DNA of 57,267 nt from Nitrosomonadales bacterium (GCA_016195965.1 JACPYR010000057.1:1-57267), one strand, 5' to 3'; shown: positions 43,543-54,338, numbered from the stretch's first letter. Numbers and translations are program-made. The notes: generated by a model from the letters alone, not told the origin.

Positions 43543-43609
43543 CAAGGCACAAGATACAAGACTCAAGGATTTTCCTTGCGCCTTGCGCCTTGCGCCTTGC
43601 ACCTTGCTC
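43543..43609. repeat. Heptanucleotide-repeat palindrome between dcd and metG
   Basis: Four 7-bp units beginning CAAG (CAAGGCA, CAAGATA, CAAGACT, CAAGGAT; 43543-43570) face five units beginning CTTG (CTTGCGC three times, CTTGCAC, CTTGCTC; 43575-43609). The halves are complementary in register and can fold into a periodic hairpin. The same kind of heptamer occurs inside metG and dnaE. Confidence 0.9.
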
Positions 43610-43710
43610 CTCTCGATTAATGTCCTAAAAACGGCAATTCTAACCAATTCGCCGCTGTCGCGCGCGATTTGCTAAAATCCGCGCCTTTATCGCGTTTTAC
43701 CCGGTTCATC

Positions 43711-45822
43711 ATGTCCAAAAGAAAAATTCTCGTCACCTCCGCGCTGCCCTACGCCAACGGCAGCATCCACTTAGGCCATCTGGTCGAATACATCCAGACC
43801 GACATCTGGGTGCGCTTCCAGAAGATGCAAGGGAACGAGTGCCACTACGTGTGCGCCGACGATACCCACGGCACGCCCATCATGCTGCGCGCGGAGAAGG
43901 AAGGCATCACCCCGGAACAGCTGATCGACCGTGTCTGGCACGAGCACAAGGCGGACTTCGACGGTTTCCACGTCGCGTTCGACCACTACGGCAGCACCAA
44001 CAGCAACGAGACCAAGGAATATTCTCAGGCTATCTACCGCAAGCTCAAGGCCGAGAACCTGATCGAGGTGCGCTCGGTTGAACAATTTTACGACCCGGTC
44101 AAGGAAATGTTCCTGCCGGATCGTTTCATCAAGGGCGAATGCCCCAAGTGCCACGCCAAGGATCAGTACGGCGACAACTGCGAGGCCTGCGGCACCACTT
44201 ACGCACCCACCGAGCTGATCAACCCGTATTCCGCCGTGTCCGGGGCACAACCGGAGCGGCGCAATTCCGACCACTACTTCTTCAAGTTGTCAGATCCGCG
44301 CTGCCAGCAGTTCCTGCGCGAGTGGACACGAGGCGGTTCGCTGCAAGCCGAAGCCGCCAACAAGATGCAGGAATGGCTGGGCGCCGAAAGCGAAAACAAA
44401 TTATCCGACTGGGACATCTCGCGCGATGCGCCGTATTTCGGCTTCGAGATACCCGATGCGCCGGGCAAATATTTCTATGTGTGGCTGGATGCGCCGGTGG
44501 GTTACATGGGCAGCTTCAAGAAGCTGTGCAATCTCAGGAACGAGGATCGAGGAGCGAGGATTGAGCCACCCTTGGATTTCGACGAGTTCTGGAAAACCGA
44601 CTCCAAGACCGAGCTGTATCACTTCATCGGCAAAGACATCTTGTATTTTCACGCGCTGTTCTGGCCTGCGATGCTGCAGCACGCCGGTTTCCGCACGCCA
44701 ACCAAGCTGTTCGCACACGGCTTCCTCACCGTCAACGGCGAGAAGATGAGCAAGTCGCGCGGCACTTTCATCACCGCAGAAAGCTATCTCAAGCAGGGGC
44801 TCAACCCGGAGTATCTGCGTTACTACTACGCCGCCAAGCTGAATGGCACGATGGAAGACCTCGACCTTAACCTTGAGGATTTTGTCGCGAAGGTGAACAG
44901 CGATCTGATTGGCAAGTACATCAACATCGCGAGCCGGTGTGCGGGTTTCTTAACAAAGAAATTCGATGGAAAAGTACTTCCGTTAGCTGGCAACACATTA
45001 TCCCCGAGAGAAGAGAAGACTGAATCGGAGTTACTTGAAGCAGGAGACGAAATTGCTCGCGCTTATGAAGATCGAGACTACAGTCGCGCAATAAGAAAAA
45101 TTATGTCGCTTGCCGACATTGCTAATCAATATGTGAATGATCTTAAACCATGGGAACTTGCAAAACTTGAAGGCCAAGAAGCTAAGCTTCACTTGGTGTG
45201 TAGTTCAGCCATGAAGTATTTCGCGATTTTGACAGCTTATCTAAAGCCTATACTCCCGACCTTAGCAGAACAGGTTGAGAAAAATCTTTTCGGAGTGCAA
45301 TTTACTTGGAGCAACTTATCCTCGCTCCCCCTCGAAAAAATTCAACCATACCAACACCTGATGAGCCGAGTTGACCAAAAACAAATAGACGCGATGATCG
45401 AAGCCAACAAACAAACCTTGGCGCCTGCCACAGATACTCATTCACAAGTGCGCCATGCCGAAGCGCAGCAGCATGCAATTACCCCCATTGCCGAAACCAT
45501 CGGCATCGACGACTTCAGCAAAATCGATCTGCGCGTGGCGAAGATCGTCAATGCCGAGCATGTCGAATGCGCGGAGAAGTTGTTGAAGCTGACGCTGGAC
45601 ATCGGCGAGGAAAAGCCGCGCACGGTGTTTGCGGGCATCAAGTCGGCTTACGATCCGGAGAAACTGAAGGGGCGCATGACGGTGATGGTCGCCAACCTCG
45701 CACCGCGCAAGATGAAGTTCGGCATGTCGGAAGGCATGGTGCTGGCGGCTTCGGGAGAAGCGCCCGGATTGTTCATTCTCAGCCCGGATGACGGCGCGCA
45801 ACCGGGAATGCGTATCAAATAA
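43711..45822 (+). CDS. metG: Methionyl-tRNA synthetase
   Basis: Charges tRNA-Met. It has 703 aa. HIGH-type HLGH is near residue 20, zinc-knuckle cysteines lie in [23 protein letters not shown] is in [12 protein letters not shown], and a C-terminal EMAP-II/tRNA-binding domain covers about 600-703 ([15 protein letters not shown]). Two oddities: a 28-bp run of heptamer repeats codes for extra residues ([13 protein letters not shown]) before LDFDEFW in the catalytic domain; and about 44945-45415, covering the anticodon-binding domain, is AT-rich (37-42% G+C in two 60-base lines, against 65% in an early line), suggesting replacement by recombination. Its 3' end overlaps the convergent dnaE end by 8 bp. 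Confidence 0.96.
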   Translation: MSKRKILVTSALPYANGSIHLGHLVEYIQTDIWVRFQKMQGNECHYVCADDTHGTPIMLRAEKEGITPEQLIDRVWHEHKADFDGFHVAFDHYGSTNSNETKEYSQAIYRKLKAENLIEVRSVEQFYDPVKEMFLPDRFIKGECPKCHAKDQYGDNCEACGTTYAPTELINPYSAVSGAQPERRNSDHYFFKLSDPRCQQFLREWTRGGSLQAEAANKMQEWLGAESENKLSDWDISRDAPYFGFEIPDAPGKYFYVWLDAPVGYMGSFKKLCNLRNEDRGARIEPPLDFDEFWKTDSKTELYHFIGKDILYFHALFWPAMLQHAGFRTPTKLFAHGFLTVNGEKMSKSRGTFITAESYLKQGLNPEYLRYYYAAKLNGTMEDLDLNLEDFVAKVNSDLIGKYINIASRCAGFLTKKFDGKVLPLAGNTLSPREEKTESELLEAGDEIARAYEDRDYSRAIRKIMSLADIANQYVNDLKPWELAKLEGQEAKLHLVCSSAMKYFAILTAYLKPILPTLAEQVEKNLFGVQFTWSNLSSLPLEKIQPYQHLMSRVDQKQIDAMIEANKQTLAPATDTHSQVRHAEAQQHAITPIAETIGIDDFSKIDLRVAKIVNAEHVECAEKLLKLTLDIGEEKPRTVFAGIKSAYDPEKLKGRMTVMVANLAPRKMKFGMSEGMVLAASGEAPGLFILSPDDGAQPGMRIK
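44538..44565 (+). repeat. In-frame heptamer repeat inside metG
   Basis: Four consecutive units GAACGAG, GATCGAG, GAGCGAG, GATTGAG. They encode part of a segment absent from typical MetG proteins between the KKLC and LDFDEFW blocks. Confidence 0.88.
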
Positions 45823-48800
45823 ATCCGTTGTAGATTATCTTCACGTTATCCTCCTGCAACAACGCACGCAAATCGCGGAGCAAGTCGTCATGCAGCGTCA
45901 CCTGCCAGTCCTCGCCCAGGCGTAGCTGGCAGCTTGCGTCGTTGTTGCGGTAATAGATTTGCACCGGACATTTTCCGTCGCGGTACGGCGCGAATAATTT
46001 TTTGAGCTGCGCTATGCTGGCATTGCCGTTGCAGCGCAAAGACAATTGCTGCGCGAAGTTCGAACGCGCCGAGGCGAAGTCGAACAATTCCTCGCCGCTG
46101 ACGCGCACATTCCCGGAGTATTCGTCCAGGCTGGCGCGGCCACGCACCACCAGCAATTCATCCTCTTTTATCCACGGACGGCTGGTCTCGTAGATTTCAT
46201 TGAACACCGTCAGCTCAATCTGCGCGCTGCCATCATCCAGCGTGACGACCGCCATGCGGCCACGCCGCGTCTGCTGTATGCGCACCCCGGCGACGATCCC
46301 GGCCAGTGCAACCGCCACGCCACGCCGCGAAGCATGCCGGGCACCACCCACAGAGCCGTTCACCTGATTGATGAATTGCGGGGTGAGGTCGCTCAATTTC
46401 ACCTTGATGAAGTTGGCCAATTCCTCGGCATATTCCTGATAAGGATGGCCGCCCAGATAAAATCCCAGGCTGGATTTTTCGTGCGCGAGCTGTTCGCGCA
46501 GGCGCCAGCGCGGCACATCGGCATATTTCACCGCCAGCGCGACATCCGCCTCGTCGTGCCCGAACAGGCTGTTCTGGTTTGCCGCACGCGACTGCTGGTC
46601 GGCACTCGACAGGGCCGCGTCCAGACTGGCCATCAAACTGGCGCGATGGTCGTTGAGGCGGTCGAACGCGCCCGCGCGTATCAAGGCTTCTATTGTGCGC
46701 CGGTTGACGATGCGTTTGTCCACGCGCCTGCAAAAATCGAACAGGTCCTTGAACGCGCCCTGCTCGCGCGCCCTGACAATGCTGGCAATGGCCGCCTCGC
46801 CGGTTCCCTTGATCGCACCCAGACCGTAGGCGATGGTAGTCTCGTCCACCGGCGAAAATGCATAGCCGGAACTATTGACGTCCGGCAGCAACACGCGAAT
46901 GTTCTGTTGCAGCGTATCGACATAGAAGGTGCGTACTTTTTCGGTGTTATCCAGATCACCCGACAGCGTGGCCGCCATGAACGAGGCCGGATGATGCGCC
47001 TTGAGATAAGCTGTCTGATAGGCCACCAGCGCGTAGGCTGCGGCATGTGATTTATTGAAGCCGTATCCGGCAAACTTCTCCATCAAGTCGAACAAGTTGC
47101 CGGCCAGCTCCTTGGTCGTGCCGTTCTGAAGCGCGCCCGAAATAAATATTTCGCGCTGCTGCGCCATCTCCTCGACGTTCTTTTTGCCCATCGCGCGGCG
47201 CAACAGATCGGCTCCGCCCAGGCTGTATCCGCCTACCAGCTGGGCCATCTGCATCACCTGCTCCTGATAGACCATGATGCCGTAGGTCTCGCGCAGCACC
47301 GGCTCGACAGCCGGGTGCGGGTAGTCGAATTTTTCGCCGTGCTTGCGCCGCACAAAATCCGGAATCAGATCCATCGGGCCGGGACGGTACAGCGCGACCA
47401 GCGCAATGATGTCCTCAAAACGATTGGGCTTGGCCTGCTTCAGCATGTCTTTCATGCCGCGCGATTCCAGCTGGAACACCGCTGTGGTATTTGCCTTCGC
47501 CAGCAAATCGTAGGTCGCGGCGTCGTCCAGCGGCAGCGTTTCCAACGTAAAGGATTGAGGATTGAGGATTGAGGATTGGGTTAGCCCTGCACCTTGCTTT
47601 TCGCTGCCCCCCCTATCCTCAATCCCCGCTCCGCGTTCCCGAAGTCTCTTAACATGGCGCATCGCCCAATCGAGTATCGTCAGCGTGCGCAGGCCCAGAA
47701 AGTCGAACTTCACCAGGCCTATCGCCTCGACATCGTCCTTGTCGAACTGGCTGACCACGCTGGTGCCGCTGTCGGCACAATACAGAGGGCAGAAGTCGGT
47801 GAGTTGTCCGGGCGCGATCAGCACGCCGCCAGCATGCATGCCGACGTTGCGCGTCAAATCTTCCAGACGGCCAGCCAGCTCCAGCAACTCCGGCACGCCC
47901 TCTTCGCTCTCGGCGATGCTGTTGATTTCCGGCTCCATCTCGCGCGCTTTTTTCAGCGACACAGGTTTCACGCCTTCCAGCGGAATCGCCTTGGACAGGC
48001 GATCGCACAGGCCATAAGGGAAATCCATCACGCGCCCGACATCGCGGATCACCGCCTTGGAAGCCATCGTGCCAAAGGTGGCGATCTGCGCCACGCATGC
48101 TGCGCCGTATTTCTGCTTCACGTATTCGATGACGCGCTCGCGCCCATCCTGGCAGAAGTCCACGTCGAAGTCCGGCATAGACACGCGCTCCGGGTTCAGG
48201 AAGCGCTCGAACAGCAGCGCATAGCGCAGCGGATCGAGGTCGGTGATGCCCAGGCTGTAAGCCACCAGCGAACCCGCGCCAGACCCCCGCCCCGGGCCGA
48301 CCGGCACGCCGTTTTCTTTCGCCCAGCGGATGAAGTCGGCGACGATCAGAAAGTAACCGGGGAAGCCCATCTTGACGATGGTGTTGATCTCGAAATCCAG
48401 GCGCTCCTGATATTCCGGCTGCCTGGCGGCGCGCAGGGCTGCATCTGGATACAGCATCTCCATGCGCTGCCGCAAACCGAACTCAGATTGCTCGCGCAAA
48501 TAGACATCCAGGCCTTGTCCCTCCGGCGTCGGGAAATCCGGCAGGCGCGGCTTGCCCAGCACCAGGGTAAGGTTGCAGCGACGCGCGATTTCCACGCTGT
48601 TCTGCAGCGCCTCGGGCAGGTCGGCAAACAGCTCCGCCATCTCGGCCTGAGTCTTGAAATATTGCTGCGGAGTAAACTGCTTTACGCGCCGTTTGTCGTT
48701 AAGCACATAGCCTTCGGCTATGCACACCCGCGCCTCGTGCGCCTTGAAATCTGCGCCGGTCAGAAATTGCACCGGATGTGTGGCGACCACCGGCAAAGCA

Positions 48801-49375
48801 AGTTCGGTCGCAAGCTGGCCCGCGGCATGGATATAGTGCTCTTCGTCGGAAAATCCTGCGCGTTGCACCTCGATGTAATAACGCTGATTGAACAGCGCAG
48901 CCCATTCCCGCGCAAACTGCCCGGCTTGCGCGCCGTTGCCGGACAACAGCGCGGCACCGACATCGCCCAGATGCGCACCAGACAAGGCAATCAGCCCGCC
49001 GGTACCCTGATGGAACCACTCCCGGCGCAGTTCGGCACGACCGCGATACTGGTTCTCCAGATAGGCGCGGCTGAGCAATTGGCACAACAGCAAATAACCC
49101 GCAACGGACTGGCACAGCAACAACAGGCGGTATGGGCGCTCCCGGTCCGCGTCGTTGCTGATAAACACATCGCAACCTACGACAGGCTTGATTCCTGCGC
49201 CGCGCGCCGACTTGTAAAATTTGACCAGCCCAAAAAAGTTATTCAGGTCGGTCAACGCCAGCGCCGGCATCTCATCGCCCTTTGCTGCAGATACAGCTTC
49301 GCCCACGCGCACCGTGCCATCCGAAATGGAATATTCGCTGTGCAGACGGAGATGGACAAAAGCGGGTTGCGGCAT
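45815..49375 (-). CDS. dnaE: DNA polymerase III subunit alpha
   Basis: The replicative polymerase catalytic subunit, 1186 aa. PHP domain at the N terminus ([19 protein letters not shown]); polymerase palm with [23 protein letters not shown] and the catalytic aspartates in [29 protein letters not shown]; fingers [18 protein letters not shown]; an OB-fold tail ([22 protein letters not shown]). The ATG at 49375 gives [16 protein letters not shown]. Between DWAMRHVKR and LETLPLDD there are about 33 residues where relatives have about a dozen. The excess is encoded by heptamer-repeat DNA at 47551-47639. It converges on metG with an 8-bp overlap. Confidence 0.96.
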   Translation of the reverse strand: MPQPAFVHLRLHSEYSISDGTVRVGEAVSAAKGDEMPALALTDLNNFFGLVKFYKSARGAGIKPVVGCDVFISNDADRERPYRLLLLCQSVAGYLLLCQLLSRAYLENQYRGRAELRREWFHQGTGGLIALSGAHLGDVGAALLSGNGAQAGQFAREWAALFNQRYYIEVQRAGFSDEEHYIHAAGQLATELALPVVATHPVQFLTGADFKAHEARVCIAEGYVLNDKRRVKQFTPQQYFKTQAEMAELFADLPEALQNSVEIARRCNLTLVLGKPRLPDFPTPEGQGLDVYLREQSEFGLRQRMEMLYPDAALRAARQPEYQERLDFEINTIVKMGFPGYFLIVADFIRWAKENGVPVGPGRGSGAGSLVAYSLGITDLDPLRYALLFERFLNPERVSMPDFDVDFCQDGRERVIEYVKQKYGAACVAQIATFGTMASKAVIRDVGRVMDFPYGLCDRLSKAIPLEGVKPVSLKKAREMEPEINSIAESEEGVPELLELAGRLEDLTRNVGMHAGGVLIAPGQLTDFCPLYCADSGTSVVSQFDKDDVEAIGLVKFDFLGLRTLTILDWAMRHVKRLRERGAGIEDRGGSEKQGAGLTQSSILNPQSFTLETLPLDDAATYDLLAKANTTAVFQLESRGMKDMLKQAKPNRFEDIIALVALYRPGPMDLIPDFVRRKHGEKFDYPHPAVEPVLRETYGIMVYQEQVMQMAQLVGGYSLGGADLLRRAMGKKNVEEMAQQREIFISGALQNGTTKELAGNLFDLMEKFAGYGFNKSHAAAYALVAYQTAYLKAHHPASFMAATLSGDLDNTEKVRTFYVDTLQQNIRVLLPDVNSSGYAFSPVDETTIAYGLGAIKGTGEAAIASIVRAREQGAFKDLFDFCRRVDKRIVNRRTIEALIRAGAFDRLNDHRASLMASLDAALSSADQQSRAANQNSLFGHDEADVALAVKYADVPRWRLREQLAHEKSSLGFYLGGHPYQEYAEELANFIKVKLSDLTPQFINQVNGSVGGARHASRRGVAVALAGIVAGVRIQQTRRGRMAVVTLDDGSAQIELTVFNEIYETSRPWIKEDELLVVRGRASLDEYSGNVRVSGEELFDFASARSNFAQQLSLRCNGNASIAQLKKLFAPYRDGKCPVQIYYRNNDASCQLRLGEDWQVTLHDDLLRDLRALLQEDNVKIIYNGFI
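47551..47639. repeat. In-frame heptamer-repeat element inside dnaE
   Basis: On the plus strand AGGATTG occurs four times in tandem (47551-47578). After a spacer containing CACCTTGC, complementary heptamers follow (TATCCTC, AATCCCC, GCTCCGC, GTTCCC; about 47614-47639). The element could form a hairpin. It is read through in dnaE as a low-complexity insert ([21 protein letters not shown]). Confidence 0.88.
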
Positions 49376-49534
49376 GATGAGGAGCAAAAAATTCAGGCGC
49401 CGATTTTACCACTGCCCGACATCTGAAATGTGCGCACTCAGGAATTTTTGCCTGAAGAAAAACTCAACCAATACTTCTTATCGGCGATTCAAAACGTTAG
49501 AATCATCTTCTTAAATTTTAACAACAGGATACAC

Positions 49535-50833
49535 TTGCCCTCCACCCATCCCCCACCACTAGCACGCAATCCGCTACCCGGTAAACCGGGTGCGGAATTG
49601 TCGGAACGCTATTTGCTGCTCACCCTGGCTGGCATACAGTTCAGCCACATCCTCGACTTCATGATCATGATGCCGCTGGGGCCTATCCTGATCAAGGCAT
49701 TCGGCATCAGCACGCACGAATTCGGCCTGCTGGTCGCCTCCTACAGTTTCAGCGCCGCGCTTTCCGGCCTGTTCGCCGCGACCTTCATAGACCGCTTCGA
49801 GCGCAAGCGCTTTCTGCTGACGGTGTTCGGGCTGTTCGGGCTAGCGACGCTGGCATGCGGGCTATCCCCAGGTTATGTCACGCTGATCGTCGCGCGCGGC
49901 CTGGCGGGCGCGTTCGGCGGGGTAATGGGGGCGACCGTACATACCATAGTCGGCGACGCTATCCCCTTTGCACGACGTGCAAAAGCGGGGGGCATCGTGT
50001 CTTCCGCCTTTTCCGTGTCCACGATAGCCGGCGTGCCGCTATCCCTGTGGCTGGCAACCCAATTTCAATGGCGTGCGCCGTTCATCCTGATCGCCTTGCT
50101 CACCGTGTTGTTCATCCTGATCGGCCTGCGCGTCCTGCCGGAGTTGCACCACCACATCAGCCCTGCAACGGGAAAGGCCAGACGCGCGCACCCCTTTGTC
50201 GAGATGCTCGCCGTGCTGCGCGATGCCAATCACCTGCGCGCTCTGCTGTTCTCCGCGCTGATCATTTTCTCCGGATTCACGGTGATACCCTATATCACCA
50301 TTTACGCGGTCAATAACGTCGGCATCACGCAGCACGACATCCCGTTCATTTACCTTGCGGGAGGAGCGGCAACGCTGATAACCGCGCGGCTGATCGGCCA
50401 CTGGGCCGACCTGTACGGCAAGGTCAGGGTCTATCGACTGATCGCCATCGCCGCGCTGCTGCCGTTATTCGTGGTGACCCATATCGGCGCCGCACCGCTC
50501 TGGCTTTGGCTGATTTGCACCACGGTATTTTTCGTGCTGGTCTCGGGGCGGATGATACCGGCGATGGCCATCATCACATCGGCGGCGCAACCGAAGCTGC
50601 GCGGCACCTTCATGTCGCTGCACGGCACGGTGCAGGCATTTTCAATGGGCTTGGCCACGACGCTGGCCGGATTCATCATCTCGCAAAACAGCGCGGGGCA
50701 AATCGTAGCCTACGGCTCGGTAGGCTATGTGGCGATCGCGGGCAATGTATTGGCCATCCTGTTTGTATCCCGCATCGTGATGCACGACAGCCCTGCTTTT
50801 GCCATGAAGCGCGCAAACTCTTCAGCGCCTTGA
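49535..50833 (+). CDS. MFS transporter (DHA1/drug-efflux-like)
   Basis: An inner-membrane 12-helix transporter of about 432 aa. The loop 2-3 motif is FIDRFERKRFLL; GLAGAFGGVMGATVHTIVGD is in helix 5; the second half starts ALLFSALIIFSGFTVIPYITIYAV. The TTG at 49535 is chosen because AGGA lies 6 bp upstream and the protein then has a short polar N terminus; a longer reading from 49430 would add an unlike 35-residue stretch. The substrate is unknown. It stands alone between dnaE and the polysaccharide cluster. Confidence 0.82.
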   Translation: MPSTHPPPLARNPLPGKPGAELSERYLLLTLAGIQFSHILDFMIMMPLGPILIKAFGISTHEFGLLVASYSFSAALSGLFAATFIDRFERKRFLLTVFGLFGLATLACGLSPGYVTLIVARGLAGAFGGVMGATVHTIVGDAIPFARRAKAGGIVSSAFSVSTIAGVPLSLWLATQFQWRAPFILIALLTVLFILIGLRVLPELHHHISPATGKARRAHPFVEMLAVLRDANHLRALLFSALIIFSGFTVIPYITIYAVNNVGITQHDIPFIYLAGGAATLITARLIGHWADLYGKVRVYRLIAIAALLPLFVVTHIGAAPLWLWLICTTVFFVLVSGRMIPAMAIITSAAQPKLRGTFMSLHGTVQAFSMGLATTLAGFIISQNSAGQIVAYGSVGYVAIAGNVLAILFVSRIVMHDSPAFAMKRANSSAP

Positions 50834-50850
50834 TCGCATATTTATTACCA

Positions 50851-51912
50851 CTATCTGCAAGACTTTCCCGCGATGCCGGGCCAACCTTTTTCGATTGCGT
50901 CCAAAAAACTCTTCCTGACCGCAAACAAGGGTTTCTCAATAAACGTATACATTACATGTCCAGCCATAATCGATAGCACCACAACTGCAATCATAGTCAC
51001 AATTTTTTCCGGATAGTACGACACCATCTTGTTCAAAATAAGCCAGTGGACAAGATAGATCGAATAGCTATATAGCCCTATTGCAGATAAAAAACGGCTG
51101 GTTAATAGCGAGGTAAGAAATCCACCCGAAGAATGAACTTGGGTAAATATGAAAACAGTCCAAACAAAACTAAAAAAAAGATACTTATTTAACAAATCGT
51201 CTGTTGGTGCCTGTCCAAACATGAAATAGCGCATAAACGGCGTAGTTAGAAATATCGCTCCCAAAATAATACAACCGAGAAACGTCGCCTTTCCGTCCAT
51301 CCAATTTCCACGATAATTCGTTCTTAAGATAGCCGCGGCACACCCGAATAAAAACGCTGGGAAATATTGAAAAGTTTCGATCGTACTTTCTTGCAGCAAT
51401 TGGTAGGGCGCATAGAATTGATGAATGGACGTCACCAAAGCGGTTACGACTAGGATGCCCTTCCACCCGAGGTATGATTGAACAAATCGTCCGATCCAAA
51501 CAAGGATAGGAAGCACAAAGTAAAATTTAAACTCCACGGGTATCGTCCAAAGATGTGAGTACCCTTGCTGGAAAGTTATCGCATTGACTATATCCGCTGT
51601 GCGATCTATTCCTGCCGTACCAAAGAAATAATACAGGCATACGCTCAGGACGAACAAAGGGAATATACGGAGAAATCTACCAAGAAAGTAATCAATCAAG
51701 GTCTTCGGCGACGAACCTCTTATGAGAAGTTGGTGCGTGAGTAAAAATGAACTCAGGCTAAAGAAGAGCCAAACTCCTAATTTTCCTGTTCCCCTCAGAT
51801 ATGAGTAGACTGATGGAAAAGTGATCGCGATGGCGTGAACAACAAGCACAATTAAACATGCCAAACCACGTATTCCGTCGGCTTCCTTGATGCGACCTGG
51901 CACTGAAACCAT
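50851..51912 (-). CDS. Acyltransferase family 3 membrane protein (O-antigen/EPS acetylase-like)
   Basis: An integral membrane acyltransferase, 353 aa with about ten helices, predicted to O-acetylate a surface sugar. The N-terminal signature is EADGIRGLACLIVLVVHA, the conserved His of the family; GKLGVWLFFSLSSFLLTHQLL and DYFLGRFLRIFPLF (R-x10-R region) follow; LVHWLIL is near the end. It lies 13 bp after rfbD on the same strand but is markedly AT-rich (20 of 60 G+C in one line), so it was probably acquired separately. The ATG at 51912 gives the family start; upstream residues overlap the rfbD end. Confidence 0.87.
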   Translation of the reverse strand: MVSVPGRIKEADGIRGLACLIVLVVHAIAITFPSVYSYLRGTGKLGVWLFFSLSSFLLTHQLLIRGSSPKTLIDYFLGRFLRIFPLFVLSVCLYYFFGTAGIDRTADIVNAITFQQGYSHLWTIPVEFKFYFVLPILVWIGRFVQSYLGWKGILVVTALVTSIHQFYAPYQLLQESTIETFQYFPAFLFGCAAAILRTNYRGNWMDGKATFLGCIILGAIFLTTPFMRYFMFGQAPTDDLLNKYLFFSFVWTVFIFTQVHSSGGFLTSLLTSRFLSAIGLYSYSIYLVHWLILNKMVSYYPEKIVTMIAVVVLSIMAGHVMYTFIEKPLFAVRKSFLDAIEKGWPGIAGKSCR

Positions 51913-51925
51913 AGCCAAACGCAAA

Positions 51926-52834
51926 TCAAGCCTTATCCAGCACTTCGCGCAACATTCTTTCCACTCCACCCTGCCATAGCGGCAGGCGCAGATCGAACGT
52001 GCGTTGCAATTTCGCGGTATCCATCCGCGAATTGTGCGGGCGTTTCGCGGGGGTGGGGAAGGCGCTGGTCGGAACTGGCTTGATCGCCGCGACCTTGAGC
52101 TCTACCTCTGTGCGGCGTGCAAAATCGATCACGAAGCTGGCGTAGCCATGCCAGGAAGTCTCGCCGCCAGCAACCAGATGATATACACCGGAAACTTCGG
52201 GCTGTTGCCGCGCGGTGCGGAGCGCGTGGGCGGTGACATCGGCCAGCAGGTCGGCGCCCGTGGGCGCGCCGATCTGGTCGTCGATGACGCTGAGGCTGTC
52301 GCGCTCGCGGGCTAGGCGCAGCATGGTCTTGGCAAAATTGCCGCCGCGCGCGCCGTATACCCAACTGGTGCGGAAGATCAGATGTTTACAGCCCGATTGC
52401 CGGATCAGTTGCTCGCCTTCCAGCTTGGTCGCGCCATACACGCTGAGCGGGCCCGTGACATCTTCTTCCAGCCATGGCTTTGTGCCGATGCCGTCGAACA
52501 CATAGTCGGTGGAATAATGGATCAGCCAGGCGTTAGCGCGTTCTGCCTCTCGCGCCAGCATGCCGGGTGCGAGCGCATTGATCGTGCGCGCCAGTTCCGC
52601 TTCGCTCTCCGCCTTGTCCACTGCGGTGTGTGCCGCCGCGTTGACGATCACGTCAGGCTTCACGCTACGCACCGTCTGCGCCAGACCTTCCGGATTGGTG
52701 AAGTCGCCGCAAAGCCCCCCTTTTGCATCATATGGGCTGTCGAAATCCAGAGCGACCAGTTCGCCCAGGGGTGCAAGGCTGCGCTGCAGCTCCCAGCCGA
52801 CCTGCCCACCCTTGCCAAGCAGCAATATTTTCAT
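51926..52834 (-). CDS. rfbD: dTDP-4-dehydrorhamnose reductase
   Basis: The last step of dTDP-L-rhamnose synthesis (RmlD). It has 302 aa. [20 protein letters not shown] is the NAD(P) fingerprint; [15 protein letters not shown] and [10 protein letters not shown] carry active-site residues; YGATKLEGE has the catalytic Tyr and Lys. The start overlaps rfbB's stop by ATGA. rfbA and rfbC are not in the window. Confidence 0.95.
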   Translation of the reverse strand: MKILLLGKGGQVGWELQRSLAPLGELVALDFDSPYDAKGGLCGDFTNPEGLAQTVRSVKPDVIVNAAAHTAVDKAESEAELARTINALAPGMLAREAERANAWLIHYSTDYVFDGIGTKPWLEEDVTGPLSVYGATKLEGEQLIRQSGCKHLIFRTSWVYGARGGNFAKTMLRLARERDSLSVIDDQIGAPTGADLLADVTAHALRTARQQPEVSGVYHLVAGGETSWHGYASFVIDFARRTEVELKVAAIKPVPTSAFPTPAKRPHNSRMDTAKLQRTFDLRLPLWQGGVERMLREVLDKA

Positions 52835-53898
52835 CGGGCACGCCCCGCGTAATTCTTCTCGACCCAGTTGCGGTAATCACCCGATTGCACATGTTGCACC
52901 CAGTCCTGATTGTCCAGATACCAGCGCACCGTCTTGCGTATGCCGGTGTCGAAAGTCTCTGCGGGCTTCCAGCCCAGCTCGCGCTCTATCTTGCGTGCAT
53001 CGATCGCATAACGCCGGTCGTGGCCGGGACGATCCGTAACGAAAGTTATTTGTTCGCGATACGATTTTCCGTCGGAGCGGGGGCGCAGCTCGTCGAGCAG
53101 TGCGCATACCGTATGCACGATGTCGAGGTTGGCTTTTTCGTTCCAGCCGCCGATGTTGTAAACCTCGCCCAGCCGCCCCTGGGCCAGCACCGCGCGTATC
53201 GCGCTGCAATGATCCTTGACGTACAGCCAGTCGCGTATCTGCTGACCATCGCCGTATACCGGCAGCGGCTTGCCCGCGAGCGCATTGACTATCATCAGCG
53301 GGATCAGCTTTTCCGGAAAGTGATACGGGCCGTAGTTGTTCGAACAATTGGTGGTCAGCACCGGCAGCCCGTAAGTGTGGTGATAGGCGCGCACCAGATG
53401 GTCGGAAGCCGCCTTGCTCGCCGAGTAGGGGCTGTTCGGTTCGTAGCGGTTGGTCTCGCTGAAAGCCGGATCGTCTTTTTTCAGCGAGCCGTACACCTCG
53501 TCGGTTGAGACATGCAAAAAACGAAAATTGGATTTCTCCTCCGCCGCCAAGCCAGACCAGTAAGCGCGCACCGCTTCCAGCAGGTTGAAGGTGCCGACGA
53601 TGTTGGTCTGGATGAATTCGCCGGGGCCGTGTATCGAACGATCTACATGGCTTTCCGCCGCGAAATTCACCACCGCGCGCGGCTTATGTTGCGCCAGCAA
53701 CTTGCCTACCACAGACGCGTCGCCGATGTCGCCCTGCACGAAGATGTGGCGCGGATCGCCCTTGAGCGTCGCGAGGTTTTCCAGATTGCCCGCATAGGTC
53801 AGCTTGTCCAGATTCACCACGGCCTCGTCGCTTTGCGCGAGCCAATCCAGCACGAAATTCGATCCGATAAAACCCGCACTCCCTGTGACCAATATCAT
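52831..53898 (-). CDS. rfbB: dTDP-glucose 4,6-dehydratase
   Basis: An SDR enzyme converting dTDP-glucose to dTDP-4-keto-6-deoxyglucose, on the way to dTDP-L-rhamnose (RmlB). It has 355 aa. [50 protein letters not shown] with the Asp-Glu acid/base pair; [32 protein letters not shown]. The ATG at 53898 has AAGGGGA upstream; a longer open frame lacks homology. Coupled to rfbD by a 4-bp overlap. Confidence 0.96.
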   Translation of the reverse strand: MILVTGSAGFIGSNFVLDWLAQSDEAVVNLDKLTYAGNLENLATLKGDPRHIFVQGDIGDASVVGKLLAQHKPRAVVNFAAESHVDRSIHGPGEFIQTNIVGTFNLLEAVRAYWSGLAAEEKSNFRFLHVSTDEVYGSLKKDDPAFSETNRYEPNSPYSASKAASDHLVRAYHHTYGLPVLTTNCSNNYGPYHFPEKLIPLMIVNALAGKPLPVYGDGQQIRDWLYVKDHCSAIRAVLAQGRLGEVYNIGGWNEKANLDIVHTVCALLDELRPRSDGKSYREQITFVTDRPGHDRRYAIDARKIERELGWKPAETFDTGIRKTVRWYLDNQDWVQHVQSGDYRNWVEKNYAGRAR

Positions 53899-53966
53899 CT
53901 GCTTCCCCTTACCCCCGCAATAGAGGCACTCAATTGTAAAAAGAACGGCGATTATATGCGATACGT

Positions 53967-54248
53967 TTAATCCGCCATAGCAGCCAGCGCTGAGCACAGC
54001 TCCTGCAAACCCGTTGCCGGAACCACCTCCACATTTTGTTTCAGAGGGTAGCCCTCTTCTACCGGAGCAATCACATAGACTTGTTGCAACCCCAGGTCGT
54101 CCATTGCCGACCAGCAACCTTTGGACAAAACCGGCGCGCTGGAAAATTTAATCTCGAATCCGATTTTATGATTGCCGCGCTCTGCGACAATATCCATCCT
54201 TCCCTCGATGCACTGCGCGATGATAGGATAAAACCGTCTATGTAACAT
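53967..54248 (-). pseudogene. 3' remnant of an AAA+ ATPase / DUF4143 gene
   Basis: 93 codons matching only the C-terminal, nuclease-like end of DUF4143-type ATPases: [25 protein letters not shown] (Asp, Glu-x-Lys pattern), then [15 protein letters not shown]. The Walker A/B part is absent. The homologous stretch begins right beside a 45-bp perfect palindrome (54245-54289), where the gene is broken. It interrupts an otherwise close-packed polysaccharide operon and is probably not functional. Confidence 0.7.
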
Positions 54249-54289
54249 CCTTGCAAATTAAAAGGTCACCTTTTAATTTGCAAGGATGT
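54245..54289. repeat. 45-bp perfect palindrome
   Basis: Two 22-bp arms with a single C at the centre (54267). The left arm starts ACATCCTTGC and ends AAAAGGT; the right arm is its exact reverse complement ending GGATGT. It is AT-rich relative to the flanks, sits at the truncation point of the ATPase remnant and 50 bp after the epimerase gene. On the minus strand it could also act as a strong hairpin terminator, although no T-run follows. Confidence 0.93.
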
Positions 54290-54338
54290 GTGTCGCGCTG
54301 TATTGAGTTGTTCAGGGGCAAACCCCGGTGCAGGCAGC

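Noticed and set aside
47594..49426. 610-codon plus-strand frame opposite dnaE
   Set aside because: Antisense shadow of dnaE; no motif, no ribosome site, biased composition.
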